A stretch of DNA of 63,826 nt from Bacteroidota bacterium (GCA_947501265.1 CANMVY010000013.1:1-63826); one strand, 5' to 3'; positions 53,546 to 62,524 are shown, counted from the stretch's first letter. The notes: generated by a model from the sequence alone, not told the origin. Made by a program: numbers and translations.

Positions 53546-54381
53546 AAATTATCATTGCAGGAGGTTCTGGATTTGTAGGTCAAGCCTTGGAGAAGGAACT
53601 TCTTGCGCAACAACATCACGTTGAAATTATTTCTCGAAAAACCCATGGAAATTGGGATTCAGCCGAAGGGCTGGATCCCAATTTTATTTTAGAAGCCGAT
53701 GTCGTGATCAATTTGGCCGGAGCTGGAATTGCCGACCGTAGGTGGTCTGCCGAACGTAAATCGGAAATCATTCAATCTCGGGTGCAGACCACGCAGAAAT
53801 GGGTCAATCTTCTTCAACGAAATTCCCGTCCCATCACGTTCATCCAAGCATCTGCGGTTGGATATTACGGAAGTGAAATTCACCTTCCGCCGGCCGATGA
53901 AGAAACCTCACCCGGCAATGATTTTCTGTCGGAAGTGTGTGTTAAATGGGAGGCACCTTTATCTTCCCTTTCAAATCCAAACGTTCGGTGGTGCATCACT
54001 CGTTTTGGAGTGGTAACCGATGCCGGTGGGGGAGCCTTGAAAAAAATGTTGCCCTTGTTTCGACTTGGATTCGGCTCGGCTGTAGCTCCGGGCAAGCAGT
54101 GGATGAATCCGGTTTCTCTCGAATCGGTTGTGAATGTTTTGATTCAACTGATTCACCACCCAGAGTATTCAGGGGTGTTCAATGTGGTTCAACCTCAAAA
54201 TTATACGGCCGAAGGATTCGCCAAACAGCTTGGACGAAAACTCAATCGGCCGGTTTGGTTTCCCAAAGTTCCAGCTTGGCTCATGCGCCTAATCTTCGGA
54301 GAAATGGCCGATGTATTGGTGAAAGGAAGAAAAGTGAAATCCAAACGACTTCCATCTTCCTGGTTTATTCATCCTTTTTAA
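53542..54381 (+). CDS. TIGR01777-type NAD(P)-dependent epimerase/SDR
   Basis: The 279-residue cytoplasmic protein has the Rossmann start MKIIIAGGSGFVGQAL, NLAGAGIADRRWSAERKSEI, the SAVGYYG active-site segment and the family C-terminal PAWLMRLIFGEMADVL. The family (SDR39U1/YfcH) has no firmly known substrate. Its start overlaps the giant gene's stop as ATGA, so it appears to be translated from the same mRNA, an odd partner for a surface protein. Its 3' end overlaps the convergent phosphoesterase by 4 bp. Confidence 0.92.
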   Translation: MKIIIAGGSGFVGQALEKELLAQQHHVEIISRKTHGNWDSAEGLDPNFILEADVVINLAGAGIADRRWSAERKSEIIQSRVQTTQKWVNLLQRNSRPITFIQASAVGYYGSEIHLPPADEETSPGNDFLSEVCVKWEAPLSSLSNPNVRWCITRFGVVTDAGGGALKKMLPLFRLGFGSAVAPGKQWMNPVSLESVVNVLIQLIHHPEYSGVFNVVQPQNYTAEGFAKQLGRKLNRPVWFPKVPAWLMRLIFGEMADVLVKGRKVKSKRLPSSWFIHPF

Positions 54382-55139
54382 TGCGCTTCCAATAGCTTCT
54401 GAGCAAAAACATCGGGCAGTTCGGTTTGCCGGATGGCAGCAGCAGCCTCATCAACCGGATATTCAAAACGTTGAAATTCAACCTTAAAACTATTTTGGTC
54501 GGAATAGGGAAGGGTAACATCCAAATCTAAAATCACATAGCCGCCGCGAGGGTCTCCGTCCTTGGGTTTACCTAGGCTTCCTAAATTGATGGCATGGTAT
54601 GTTTTTTCATCAGATACCAAGTTGCGATGGTAAGGAATATGGGTATGACCGAAACACATGACATCGCATTGGGACTGCTCGAAAATGCGGATTAAACTTT
54701 TCTCTTCCCGATCTTCAAACAAGTACTCATTCACCTTTCGCGGACTGCCGTGAACCAACAGCATTCGTTTGCTCCCATCAGTAAAAGGGATGTCAAAGTG
54801 AATATGTTGGGGAAGTTGCCGCAAGAATTTCCGCTCTTCCTTGCCTATGTTGGCATTGGTAAAAGCAATGGACTTTGCTCCATTGGCGCGATCCTCGTCG
54901 GTTTTATAAGCGCACCCGCAATCGTCGCTGTTTAATCCCACTCCAACATCGTAATTTCCAGCGATGGTAGGAATTTTTCGCTTCCGAATTTCTTGAACAA
55001 CTTCATTCGGCCAAGGCGCATAACCAACTAAATCGCCTAAACAGTACCAAGCATCAATATTTTGTTGATCAACATGTTGGAAAAAGGCTTGCAATGCGGG
55101 AAGATTTGCATGGATATCGCTGAAAAGGGCTATTCTCAT
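54378..55139 (-). CDS. Metallophosphoesterase of the calcineurin-like fold
   Basis: The 253-residue protein has the five family motifs: [11 protein letters not shown] (residues 6-16), [27 protein letters not shown] and GHTHIPY. It is likely a cytoplasmic phosphodiesterase or phosphatase. Its start overlaps the ACR3 stop (ATGA), so it belongs to the arsenic operon by arrangement, but nothing in its sequence shows a role in arsenic resistance. Confidence 0.92.
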   Translation of the reverse strand: MRIALFSDIHANLPALQAFFQHVDQQNIDAWYCLGDLVGYAPWPNEVVQEIRKRKIPTIAGNYDVGVGLNSDDCGCAYKTDEDRANGAKSIAFTNANIGKEERKFLRQLPQHIHFDIPFTDGSKRMLLVHGSPRKVNEYLFEDREEKSLIRIFEQSQCDVMCFGHTHIPYHRNLVSDEKTYHAINLGSLGKPKDGDPRGGYVILDLDVTLPYSDQNSFKVEFQRFEYPVDEAAAAIRQTELPDVFAQKLLEAH

Positions 55140-56197
55140 GAGAAATATTTCTTTTTAAACCAGAAGCTCAAATTCACCAAAAGAATGAGGGCGGGCACTT
55201 CGATGAGGGGACCGATAACGCCAACAAAAGCCTCCCCCGAGTGAATACCAAAAACACCTACCGCCACAGCAATAGCGAGTTCAAAGTTGTTCCCTGTGGC
55301 GGTAAATGCGATGGAGGCCGAACGCGAATAATCGGCTCCATAAAACTTTCCTACAAAAAAGCTGACCACAAACATGATGAGGAAATAAAGAACGAGGGGA
55401 ATGGATACTTTGATCACGTCGAAAGGAATTTCTACCACCGATTTGCCCTTGAGCGAAAACATGTAAACAATGGTAAGAAGAAGGGCAACCAACGTTATCG
55501 GAGAAATTTTAGGTAAAAATTCATGTTGATACCAGCTTTCCCCTTTGAAGCGAATCATGAATTTTCTCAAGAAGTACCCAACCAAAAAAGGAATGCCAAG
55601 ATAAATCCCCACCGAGGTAGCCACATCAAGCATTGGTATTTGGACGGAATCGGAAGATATTCCCAATCCATTCAAAAGAACATCCGTAAAAAAGTAGGTA
55701 TAAACCGAATAGAGTAAGACCTGAAAAATACTGTTCAAAGCCACCAAACCGGCTGCATATTCTCGATTCCCTTCGGCCAAATCGTTCCAAACCACTACCA
55801 TGGCAATGCAACGCGCCAACCCGATGAGAATGAGTCCCACCATGTAGTGCGGTTGGTCCGATAAAAAGAGAACGGCCAATCCAAACATCAATATGGGGCC
55901 AATGATCCAATTGAGGAGGAGGGAAGCGATTAGTACTTTTTTATTGGAAAAAACTTTTCCCATTTCCTCGTAACGCACTTTTGCTAAAGGCGGAATCATC
56001 ATGAGGATGAGACCGATGGCCAAGGGAATATTGGTGGAATTTCCTTTTACCGAGGTGAATAGGATGGAGTCGGAGGGAAGGAGGTTTCCCAACAGAATGC
56101 CGAGGCCCATAGCGAGGAAGATCCACAGGGTGAGGAAACGATCCAAGAAACTTAGTTTTTTCTTGGGGGGATGGATTTGGGAGGTTTGCTTTTCCAT
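55136..56197 (-). CDS. acr3: Arsenite efflux permease, ACR3 family
   Basis: The 353-residue inner-membrane protein has about ten hydrophobic helices and ACR3 landmarks: [21 protein letters not shown], then [21 protein letters not shown] with the conserved Cys that contacts arsenite, and [12 protein letters not shown]. It exports arsenite. I prefer the ATG at 56197, which overlaps the arsR stop as TAATG; an ATG two codons upstream is possible. It is expressed with arsR. Confidence 0.93.
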   Translation of the reverse strand: MEKQTSQIHPPKKKLSFLDRFLTLWIFLAMGLGILLGNLLPSDSILFTSVKGNSTNIPLAIGLILMMIPPLAKVRYEEMGKVFSNKKVLIASLLLNWIIGPILMFGLAVLFLSDQPHYMVGLILIGLARCIAMVVVWNDLAEGNREYAAGLVALNSIFQVLLYSVYTYFFTDVLLNGLGISSDSVQIPMLDVATSVGIYLGIPFLVGYFLRKFMIRFKGESWYQHEFLPKISPITLVALLLTIVYMFSLKGKSVVEIPFDVIKVSIPLVLYFLIMFVVSFFVGKFYGADYSRSASIAFTATGNNFELAIAVAVGVFGIHSGEAFVGVIGPLIEVPALILLVNLSFWFKKKYFS

Positions 56198-56520
56198 TAG
56201 CATTTCTTTTTCTTGATTTGTTTGGTTGAATCTTTAAAAAATTCGCGAAGTTCTTTGAAGATTTCACGATTTAAACAATAACACACGGAGGTTCCTGAAA
56301 CCGTTCCTTGGATGATTCCCACTTGCTTTAGTTCACGAAGGTGTTGAGAAATGGTGGCTTGAGCCAATGGAAGCTTAATAACGAGATCTCCGCAAATGCA
56401 CGTTTCTTGTTCGAGCAAATGTTGGATGATCGCCAAACGTGCAGGATGCCCGAGCGCTTTTAAAATATTTGCCCGTTTAACCAAATCTGAATCAAACGGC
56501 TCTGTTTTTGTAATTCCCAT
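56197..56520 (-). CDS. arsR: ArsR-family arsenic-responsive repressor
   Basis: The 107-residue winged-helix protein has [18 protein letters not shown] at the start of the fold, the ligand pair CICGDL (the CxC of arsenite-sensing ArsR) and the recognition helix [17 protein letters not shown]. Three further Cys occur, including a C-terminal KKKKC that may add a ligand. I chose ATG 56520; the TTG six codons upstream lies inside the presumed operator. It should repress its own operon until arsenite binds. Confidence 0.93.
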   Translation of the reverse strand: MGITKTEPFDSDLVKRANILKALGHPARLAIIQHLLEQETCICGDLVIKLPLAQATISQHLRELKQVGIIQGTVSGTSVCYCLNREIFKELREFFKDSTKQIKKKKC

Positions 56521-56543
56521 AATGTTGCTTTGATGCAATATTA
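56521..56543 (-). promoter_or_regulatory. Candidate ArsR operator overlapping a -7-like box
   Basis: ATGTTGC-tttgat-GCAATAT is an imperfect inverted repeat just upstream of arsR. On the minus strand it overlaps TAATATTG, one mismatch from TAnnTTTG. Binding there would block the promoter. Confidence 0.45.
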
Positions 56544-56600
56544 CGATTAAATAAGGAAAGAAAAAAGAGGATTTGAGGAATGGAGAAGAAATAAATGGTT

Positions 56601-57239
56601 TTAAATGCGGTAGCGCAGGTATTTAATGGGAATTCCCATCGCCAAGAACTTGGTTTCAAATACGGTTTTAATGGAAAGAACATCATCAACAAAGGATTCT
56701 TGGTACAAATCTTTGGTGAGGATGTCGATGGAATAGTTGCGCTCTTGGGCTACCTCTACCGAAAAATCAAAAAGCATTTCATTGTCGGTTTTTAAATGAA
56801 CAATGGCGTCTTTTTTAAGGAATTGGGTGTAGAGGTCCAACATCCGGTTGGAAGTGAGACGTTTGCTCATCTTCGACTTTTTGGGTTGGGGGTCGGGAAA
56901 AGTGACCCAGATTTCGCTGATTTCTTCGGGGGCGAAATAGGTATTGATTTTTTCAATTTGCGTTCGAAGAAAAGCTGCATTTTCTAGTCCTTGTTCTTGA
57001 GCTTGAGTGACGCCGTGCCACATCCGCGCACCTTTGATGTCAATTCCGATGAAATTCTTCTCGGGAAATCGTTGCGCAAGGCCAAGGGTATAGGTGCCCG
57101 TTCCGCAACCGACTTCGAGCACGATGGGGTTTTCGTTTTGAAAGAAGGTGTTCCACGTGCCCGCAACGTTTTCAGGATATTCGAAAACATGCCGCATTTC
57201 TTTCATTTCGGCAAAGTGCTTGAGTTTTCTTCGAGACAT
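56601..57239 (-). CDS. trmB: tRNA (guanine-N7-)-methyltransferase
   Basis: The 212-residue enzyme methylates G46 in tRNA variable loops using S-adenosylmethionine. Motifs are VLEVGCGTGTYTLGLA (~40-55), FIGIDIKGARMWHG, VTFPDPQPKKSKMSKRL and HLKTDNEMLF. Length fits the family. A tRNA-Val gene is immediately upstream on the same strand, separated by a terminator. Confidence 0.95.
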   Translation of the reverse strand: MSRRKLKHFAEMKEMRHVFEYPENVAGTWNTFFQNENPIVLEVGCGTGTYTLGLAQRFPEKNFIGIDIKGARMWHGVTQAQEQGLENAAFLRTQIEKINTYFAPEEISEIWVTFPDPQPKKSKMSKRLTSNRMLDLYTQFLKKDAIVHLKTDNEMLFDFSVEVAQERNYSIDILTKDLYQESFVDDVLSIKTVFETKFLAMGIPIKYLRYRI

Positions 57240-57245
57240 ATTGGT

Positions 57246-57272
57246 AAAAAAAAATCCCGCTTGTGCGGGATT
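57246..57272 (-). terminator. Terminator after tRNA-Val
   Basis: On the minus strand ATCCCGC-acaa-GCGGGAT is followed by a T8-9 run, 5 nt after the tRNA 3' end. Confidence 0.9.
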
Positions 57273-57276
57273 ATCG

Positions 57277-57351
57277 TGGGAGCTAAGGGATTCGAACCCC
57301 TGACCCTCTGCTTGTAAGGCAGATGCTCTGAACCAGCTGAGCTAAGCTCCC
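57277..57351 (-). tRNA. tRNA-Val (anticodon TAC)
   Basis: The 75-nt minus-strand sequence folds into a cloverleaf: acceptor GGGAGCT/AGCTCCC, D-arm GCTC...GAGC, anticodon stem CTGCC/...GCAG around the loop CTTACAA with anticodon TAC, and T-arm GGGGTTCGAATCCC. The discriminator is A and CCA is not encoded. A -7-like box (CATATTTG) lies at 57367-57374. Confidence 0.97.
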
Positions 57352-57455
57352 TTGTGTTTGGGACTGCAAATATGATACAAAATTTTAAAAAAAACAAGAC
57401 GCTTAAATTTTTTTTTTCGCCTAATTTTACTCTATCTCAACTAAACCAATAGCTT

Positions 57456-57920
57456 ATGCCAAAAATGCTACACATTTTTTTCCTTTTCTTTCTTTTAATG
57501 GGCTGCAACGACGCCAAACAGTCGGATGCGGAGTATTTTTCGAGTCAGGAACTGGAATTACCTGCGGAGATCGATTCGCCGTTGGTGACAAGAGATCAAA
57601 CCATTCAAAAAGTAACGGCCAGCCAATTGGTTCAAATGCTTGCCCTGGATAAAGCTTATTTGATCGATAGTCGTTCGGTAGAGGAATACAACGAGAAAAG
57701 AATTGGCAACGCTATTCATTTCAATTTTACCCAAAATGACGATGCAGAAATGTTCTTTAAAAAATTAGATCGGAAACGAACATTTTACATCTACGGAAAA
57801 AATGAAAGTCAAATTCAGAATTTGGGGGAATGGCTGATCAAACAAGGTGTAAATCAGGTTTACATTTTAGATGGAGGCCTGCAAGCGTGGGAGGAAGCTC
57901 AACTTCCTACGATTCATTGA
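57456..57920 (+). CDS. Rhodanese-like lipoprotein lacking the catalytic cysteine
   Basis: The 154-residue protein has a lipoprotein signal ending LLMGC (Cys17), so it should be anchored in a periplasm-facing membrane. Residues ~50-152 form a rhodanese domain (LIDSRSVEEYNEKRIGNAIHFN, then YILDGGLQAWEEAQLP). The active-site loop reads FYIYGKNES (110-118) in place of VYCxxGxRS, and Cys17 is the only cysteine in the protein. It cannot act as a sulfurtransferase and may bind ligands or sense a signal. Its end overlaps the convergent anti-sigma gene by 14 bp. Confidence 0.85.
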   Translation: MPKMLHIFFLFFLLMGCNDAKQSDAEYFSSQELELPAEIDSPLVTRDQTIQKVTASQLVQMLALDKAYLIDSRSVEEYNEKRIGNAIHFNFTQNDDAEMFFKKLDRKRTFYIYGKNESQIQNLGEWLIKQGVNQVYILDGGLQAWEEAQLPTIH

Positions 57921-58152
57921 TTTGAATTTGCTCTGAAATTTTATTCTGAAGGTCGTTGATTTCTTGTTCAGTGACCGGGATTTCATTCATTTTTTTTGCC
58001 ATAAATGATCGAAAGGCCGTTTCAAATTCGTAAATGCAACGGCAATCATTGCACCCGTTCACGTGCTTTAATAGCAATTCCGTTTGTTCATGGTTGGCTT
58101 CGTTATCCAAATAAAGTTGGATTAAATGAAGCAAGGTTTTACAGTCCATCAT
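57907..58152 (-). CDS. Small zinc-finger anti-sigma-like protein
   Basis: The 81-residue protein has the anti-sigma zinc-binding pattern HxxxCxxC in KHVNGCNDCRCIYEFE (~29-44) after a helical head with Cys4. It has no membrane segment, so it would be a soluble zf-HC2 anti-sigma factor. Its start lies inside the 3' end of the ECF sigma gene, the typical sigma/anti-sigma arrangement, and a second ATG follows immediately. Redox or zinc loss could release the sigma factor. Confidence 0.86.
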   Translation of the reverse strand: MMDCKTLLHLIQLYLDNEANHEQTELLLKHVNGCNDCRCIYEFETAFRSFMAKKMNEIPVTEQEINDLQNKISEQIQINES

Positions 58153-58777
58153 CTTCGTCTTCGGTTTTAAATCCTAAGCTTTTGGCGTATGCCGTTAATT
58201 GTTTTTTGAGGTGATTTCTGGCTCGGTGCAAACGGCTTCGAATTGTTCCTATCGGCACTTTGAAAATGGCCGCCAATTCTTCGTAGGAGAAACCCTCTAA
58301 ATCGGCCAACAAAAACGTCATTCGGTAATCAGCCGGCAACGAATTAATGGCCATGCTCATCTCGTCTCCAATCAGTTGACCGAAAATTTCCGTACTTAGA
58401 TTTTGAGCGTGCATCGTAATCTGCCCGTCCTCTTCGCCCGTTTCTTCCTCCAATGCAGCGTATCCCGAAAAAGTGGCTTCTTTGCTTCTCTTTCGGTAGA
58501 ATGAATAAAATTCATTTTTGAGAATCTTAAATAACCACGCCTTCGCATTTGTTCCTTCTTCGAAATAATGCATGAAACGAAAAGCCTTGATGAAGGTTTC
58601 TTGAACCAAATCTTGAGCAAGTTCTTCCTCCTTCACCAACGTTTTGGCGAACCGAAGCAAGGCACCTAAATGAGGATAAAATTCTCGTTCAAACCGAATT
58701 TTTCTGAGTTGGTTCTCCTCTTCAGAAAGTGGTGGTTTTCCTTCGAATTCTTCTTCCAATGCTAAATCATCTTCCAT
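58139..58777 (-). CDS. ECF-type RNA polymerase sigma factor
   Basis: The 212-residue protein has the sigma2 region LGALLRFAKTLVKEEELAQD with LVQETFIKAFRFMHYFEEG, NAKAWLFKILKNEFYSFYRK, and the sigma4 helix-turn-helix LADLEGFSYEELAAIFKVP with GTIRSRLHRARNHLKKQL. The acidic N-terminal ~30 residues are extra. It overlaps the anti-sigma gene by 14 bp, so the pair forms a stress-response switch of unknown regulon. Confidence 0.94.
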   Translation of the reverse strand: MEDDLALEEEFEGKPPLSEEENQLRKIRFEREFYPHLGALLRFAKTLVKEEELAQDLVQETFIKAFRFMHYFEEGTNAKAWLFKILKNEFYSFYRKRSKEATFSGYAALEEETGEEDGQITMHAQNLSTEIFGQLIGDEMSMAINSLPADYRMTFLLADLEGFSYEELAAIFKVPIGTIRSRLHRARNHLKKQLTAYAKSLGFKTEDEDDGL

Positions 58778-58778
58778 A

Positions 58779-58808
58779 AAAAAAATGTCCCGCTCTCGAG
58801 CGGGACAA
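58779..58808 (-). terminator. Terminator after the TPR gene
   Basis: GTCCCGCTC-ga-GAGCGGGAC forms a strong stem; on the minus strand it is followed by ATTTTTTT. It separates the TonB operon from the sigma gene. Confidence 0.88.
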
Positions 58809-58815
58809 ATCTAGG

Positions 58816-60552
58816 TTATTTTTTTGTACTTGTGGTAGGTGTTTTTGGTTTGCCTGTTTTGGGATCAGCAGTAGGCTTCGTACCCTTGGGAGCAGTAGCA
58901 GGAGTATTCCCTTTTGCAGGCACCGTTTGCTTTCTGGTAGTTCCTTGGAAATTAATGATTCGCTGTGCGGTGCTGTTCATAGGATCCAATGCCAAAACCT
59001 TGGCCGCGTATTCTTTGGCCATGGGAATGTTATCTTTTTGAACGTTGTAGGTCATCAAATAACTCAAGGCATCTTGTTGGTCTTTCTTGAATTTGGACTT
59101 ATCTGCAGTTGAAGTATCAACCATCATCAAGAACTGCTTGAAAAAGGTGGTTGCCTCCATGAATTGTAGTGCGGTATCGGTTTGAGCATTGGTTTTTGCT
59201 CTCCATAAATAACCGAGGTAGGCTTCGGGTTTGGCAGCAATAACTTTAGAGAAAGCAGAATCTGCCGCAACTAAATTTTTCCCAAAATAGTAAGCACGGC
59301 CAACCGTAAAGTAATCGGCAGCAGATACTTTTGGAAGGTAGGAATTTTTGGTTTCGAAGGCAACCGCTGCATCGTTGTAACGACGTGCCTTGTTGTACAC
59401 ATCTCCAATTTCTCCCCAAAGTTCCGTGCGCTTCGTAGAATCCAAGGAAATGGCTTTCTTGAAGCTTTCTACGGCTGCATCAACATTTCCAGTTTTGGCA
59501 TTGATTCTTCCGGAATATTCGTAATCGTTCACGATGATTTTTGCAGGATTTGCCTTCGCAAAAAACATATTCATCGATTGCAATGCAGAATTGAAAAGGC
59601 TATCGCCTTCTTCTTTCGAAGCAGCTTTCTTTCCTTGTTCGAAATTACTATAGGCGGTTAAACGGTACAAAATAGGATTTGAAGCGTCTACTTTTTGAAT
59701 TTTAGCAATTTCTTGATTGGCTTTTTCAAACTCGTCACCCAAAAATAGGAATGATGCGTAGCGGGTTTGAGCTTCAATCGTAACATCTGCAATTTGCAGG
59801 TAGGTGCTGTAATTTTCAGCAGCGGCCTTGTACTTTTTCGCTTGGAATTCCAATTCTCCCAGGCCGCGGTAGGCTGGAGCATATTGCATGTCTTTGTTGA
59901 TGGACTGCTCGTAAGCAGCCTTGGAATCGCTGTAGTTTTTGTTGCGGAAGAAAATCTCTCCGATGCGCTCGTGAGGACGACCTGAGGACGCATTCATTAA
60001 TGCAGCGTCTTCGTAATTGTTTACGGCAGCACCACCAGAATCGGGGAACGTCATGTAATAATCGCCCCATGCCATTTTCACCTCGAAATCGTCTTTCTTA
60101 GCTAATTTAGCTCGATTCAAATAGTTCCATGCCGCATCGGTATTTCTAGCTTTTTCGGAATACAAAGCGCGGGCTGCTTCGGTGAGAACTTTTACGTTTT
60201 TGGCTTCTAATTTAACAGCAACGGCCATTTCGGTGGTTGAAGCCATAACATCTCCGCCATTTTTCAATTTCATTTGAATTTGTCCAATTTTCGGAAGGGC
60301 TTTTTTCGGATTTGCTGCAGCACCAAGGTCGAAACAAATGCTTGCAGAATCGAATTGTTCGGTCGCTTGGTACACTTTACCCAAATAGAAGTAAATTTCG
60401 GCATCATTGCCTTTTCCAATTAATCCTTTCAACTGATTTTTAGCCTCATTGAAACGATCGGAGTACAAGGCGTTTAAGCCTTCGTTCAAACTTTGTGCGG
60501 ATGCGGCAACGATGCTCATCAACGCGACGAATGAAAAGAGAATTTTTTTCAC
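58816..60552 (-). CDS. Exported TPR-repeat protein
   Basis: The 578-residue product has a signal peptide (MKKILFSFVALMSIVAASAQ) and tetratricopeptide repeats through ~20-500 (AEIYFYLGKVYQATEQFDSA; YAPAYRGLGELEFQAKKYKAA; TELWGEIGDVYNKARRYNDA). The C-terminal ~45 residues are Pro/Thr/Lys-rich and disordered. It is the last gene of the tonB operon, 4 bp after the PstS-like gene, and probably acts as a periplasmic scaffold. Confidence 0.92.
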   Translation of the reverse strand: MKKILFSFVALMSIVAASAQSLNEGLNALYSDRFNEAKNQLKGLIGKGNDAEIYFYLGKVYQATEQFDSASICFDLGAAANPKKALPKIGQIQMKLKNGGDVMASTTEMAVAVKLEAKNVKVLTEAARALYSEKARNTDAAWNYLNRAKLAKKDDFEVKMAWGDYYMTFPDSGGAAVNNYEDAALMNASSGRPHERIGEIFFRNKNYSDSKAAYEQSINKDMQYAPAYRGLGELEFQAKKYKAAAENYSTYLQIADVTIEAQTRYASFLFLGDEFEKANQEIAKIQKVDASNPILYRLTAYSNFEQGKKAASKEEGDSLFNSALQSMNMFFAKANPAKIIVNDYEYSGRINAKTGNVDAAVESFKKAISLDSTKRTELWGEIGDVYNKARRYNDAAVAFETKNSYLPKVSAADYFTVGRAYYFGKNLVAADSAFSKVIAAKPEAYLGYLWRAKTNAQTDTALQFMEATTFFKQFLMMVDTSTADKSKFKKDQQDALSYLMTYNVQKDNIPMAKEYAAKVLALDPMNSTAQRIINFQGTTRKQTVPAKGNTPATAPKGTKPTADPKTGKPKTPTTSTKK

Positions 60553-60556
60553 GGAT

Positions 60557-61489
60557 TTATGGTTTTATACTTTGAATTCGAATGGATTGAGTGGCGGGAA
60601 GAAGTCCCGACTTAAGAAAGATGAGTTGTCCTTTTGGGGCAGCCATGTAGGAGTTGAAGCCCAAGGCCAAACCGGCATACGATTGGCGGGAAATGGCGTA
60701 CACTTCTCGGGTAAATGGGTATTTCTTCTGCGCCATGTACGCTTGAAAGGGTTGATACCCTTCCCCTCGATCGCGACTAACTTCGGTAGCTGCAATTTCT
60801 GCAACTTTAATTTTTGATAGAAACGAAACCATTTGTGGGTCATCGGGATCGCAAACCCAACTAACAGGAATAACACCCAAAGAATTGGGATGTTCGGCTA
60901 CCCAATCAATCACTTTTTGGTAATCTTGCGTTGCTGTTATTGTTGATGGAAAATCTTTCTTTCCCAAAAACAAATCTTTTAAGGTTCGGGCGCTGCTTCC
61001 TCCAGCGTTATCCATCACCAATTGAATTTTTCCGGTTTTTTTTCCTTTCGCTACGTCTTTCCAATCGGTAATTTCCCCTGTAACGATTTGACGAATTTCG
61101 TCGTAAGTGAGGCACGTATCGGTAACCGAAGGATGCATCAGGAAAGCCAAAGCGTCGTAGGCAAGGGGTGTAACTTTAGGAACAACTTTGATGCTGCGAA
61201 GGTATTTTTCTTCTTGAGCCGATAGACGTCGACTTGAAATGATCACCTTGGCTGAATCGTTGATGAATTGCTTCCAAGATTCTACCTCAGTGAGGTATTT
61301 GGCTCGAACGTCGGCATACGGATATTGAACGGTAAATGCCCGAATTTCCGAATCGACAATGGGTTGGTAAGCTGCATCGGCAACGATCGAAAGTACTCCC
61401 GAAGTAGGGGTATCAGACGGTTGATTTTTCTTTTCCCCGTTGGAGCAAGCTGCTCCAAAAAGGAGTAAAAGGATTCCGAACTTACGCAT
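60557..61489 (-). CDS. PstS-like periplasmic substrate-binding lipoprotein
   Basis: The 310-residue protein has a lipobox (LLLFGAACS, Cys15) and a periplasmic-binding fold of the phosphate type: GVLSIVADAAYQPIVDSEI, SSRRLSAQEE, YDEIRQIVTGEITDWKDV and NAGGSSARTLKDLFLG, where Ser and Arg side chains would bind an oxyanion. No ABC permease or ATPase genes accompany it; it lies among TonB-system genes as is usual in Bacteroidota. It overlaps the small membrane gene by 8 bp. Confidence 0.9.
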   Translation of the reverse strand: MRKFGILLLLFGAACSNGEKKNQPSDTPTSGVLSIVADAAYQPIVDSEIRAFTVQYPYADVRAKYLTEVESWKQFINDSAKVIISSRRLSAQEEKYLRSIKVVPKVTPLAYDALAFLMHPSVTDTCLTYDEIRQIVTGEITDWKDVAKGKKTGKIQLVMDNAGGSSARTLKDLFLGKKDFPSTITATQDYQKVIDWVAEHPNSLGVIPVSWVCDPDDPQMVSFLSKIKVAEIAATEVSRDRGEGYQPFQAYMAQKKYPFTREVYAISRQSYAGLALGFNSYMAAPKGQLIFLKSGLLPATQSIRIQSIKP

Positions 61490-61697
61490 TTTCTTTTTTA
61501 TTTTTCAATCGAATCCATCGAAAGATGGACATTCCCAAACAGGCAGCTCCCAAAAAGTAGGCCAATTTGGGTTGAGCAAATTTGGAGGCCAAAACCAGAC
61601 AAAATATTCCGATTCCAGCATAGGCCACAATGGCCAGCCAAAGAAAAAGCCGGGACACCCGACGAATGTTTTTCGTAGTTGATCCCGGCTCTTCCAA
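61482..61697 (-). CDS. Small two-helix membrane protein
   Basis: The 71-residue product has a charged N-terminus, helix one around LFLWLAIVAYAGIGIFCLVL (~18-37), helix two around LAYFLGAACLGMSIFRWIRL (~45-64) and a Lys/Asn-rich end. It lies 6 bp after tonB and overlaps the PstS-like gene by 8 bp, which supports a real gene. Function is unknown; a TonB-complex accessory is possible. Confidence 0.75.
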   Translation of the reverse strand: MEEPGSTTKNIRRVSRLFLWLAIVAYAGIGIFCLVLASKFAQPKLAYFLGAACLGMSIFRWIRLKNKKENA

Positions 61698-61703
61698 GTG
61701 GAT

Positions 61704-62522
61704 TTATTCTTTAATTCCGAATCGGAATGGTAGGTTAATCAATACCGAAACGGCTTTACCGTTTTGTTTACCAGCAGACCAATTGGGCATCTTTTTGATG
61801 GCAGACATCGAAGCTTCATCCAACAGTGGGTGAACCTTACGAACCACGTGCGCATCTTTGATGTCGCCGGTGCGATCTACGGTGAATTGAACGATAACGG
61901 TACCGTCGATGCCGTTTTCACGTGCAGCAGCAGGATAAGGAGTGTTTTTCAACAACCATTCGTTCAATGCTTCTTCTCCACCTGGGAAACGAGGCATTTG
62001 TTCTACCGACATGAACGGCTTATCGTCATCACCATCATCGATGATGTCTTTATCGCCATTTCCAGTTTCATCCAGAAGAGATAAGTCAACGCCACGATCG
62101 GGATCTCCTTGTTGGTTTTTGGTAGAAATATCTACGTCTTTCAACTCGTCGATTTCCTTGATCATGTTTTCTTCGTTCACTTGGTTATCGTCAACGATTT
62201 CTGGTGGGGTATAGGCCACGGTCGTTTTCAACGGTGGTGGCGGTTCGAACTCGGGTTCTTCGGGCTTTTGCTCTTCAGGTTCTTGAACGTCAACCACTTC
62301 AGCGTCGGTTTTTACCACAACTTCTTCTTTGAACTGTTCTTTGATGGCCGCGATGATAGCGGGTGCAAGAATAGCCAAAACGAAGAGGGAGACCGAAATT
62401 GCCAAAGCAACTCCAGCATTTTTTCCTCGACCTTTTCGAATTTGGTAGGCTCCGTATTCTTTGTTTTTCCCTTCGAATACGAGATCGCTCCAATCTTTGT
62501 CAAATATGTCGTTTCCGATCAT
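61704..62522 (-). CDS. tonB: TonB energy transducer
   Basis: The 272-residue protein has a cytoplasmic head (FEGKNKEYGAYQIRKG), one membrane helix (VALAISVSLFVLAILAPAII), a Glu/Pro-rich periplasmic spacer (VQEPEEQKPEEPEFEPPPP, ~80-98), an acidic Asp-rich linker and the C-terminal TonB domain (FPGGEEALNEWLLKNTPYPAAA, VQFTVDRTGDIKDAHVV, VLINLPFRF). It couples the proton gradient to outer-membrane receptors. The head resembles the Bacteroidota type. Confidence 0.94.
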   Translation of the reverse strand: MIGNDIFDKDWSDLVFEGKNKEYGAYQIRKGRGKNAGVALAISVSLFVLAILAPAIIAAIKEQFKEEVVVKTDAEVVDVQEPEEQKPEEPEFEPPPPLKTTVAYTPPEIVDDNQVNEENMIKEIDELKDVDISTKNQQGDPDRGVDLSLLDETGNGDKDIIDDGDDDKPFMSVEQMPRFPGGEEALNEWLLKNTPYPAAARENGIDGTVIVQFTVDRTGDIKDAHVVRKVHPLLDEASMSAIKKMPNWSAGKQNGKAVSVLINLPFRFGIKE

Positions 62523-62524
62523 GA

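Noticed and set aside
60557-61489. Complete phosphate ABC transporter locus
   Set aside because: Only the binding-protein-like gene is present; neighbours are TonB-system genes, so a Pst system is not supported.
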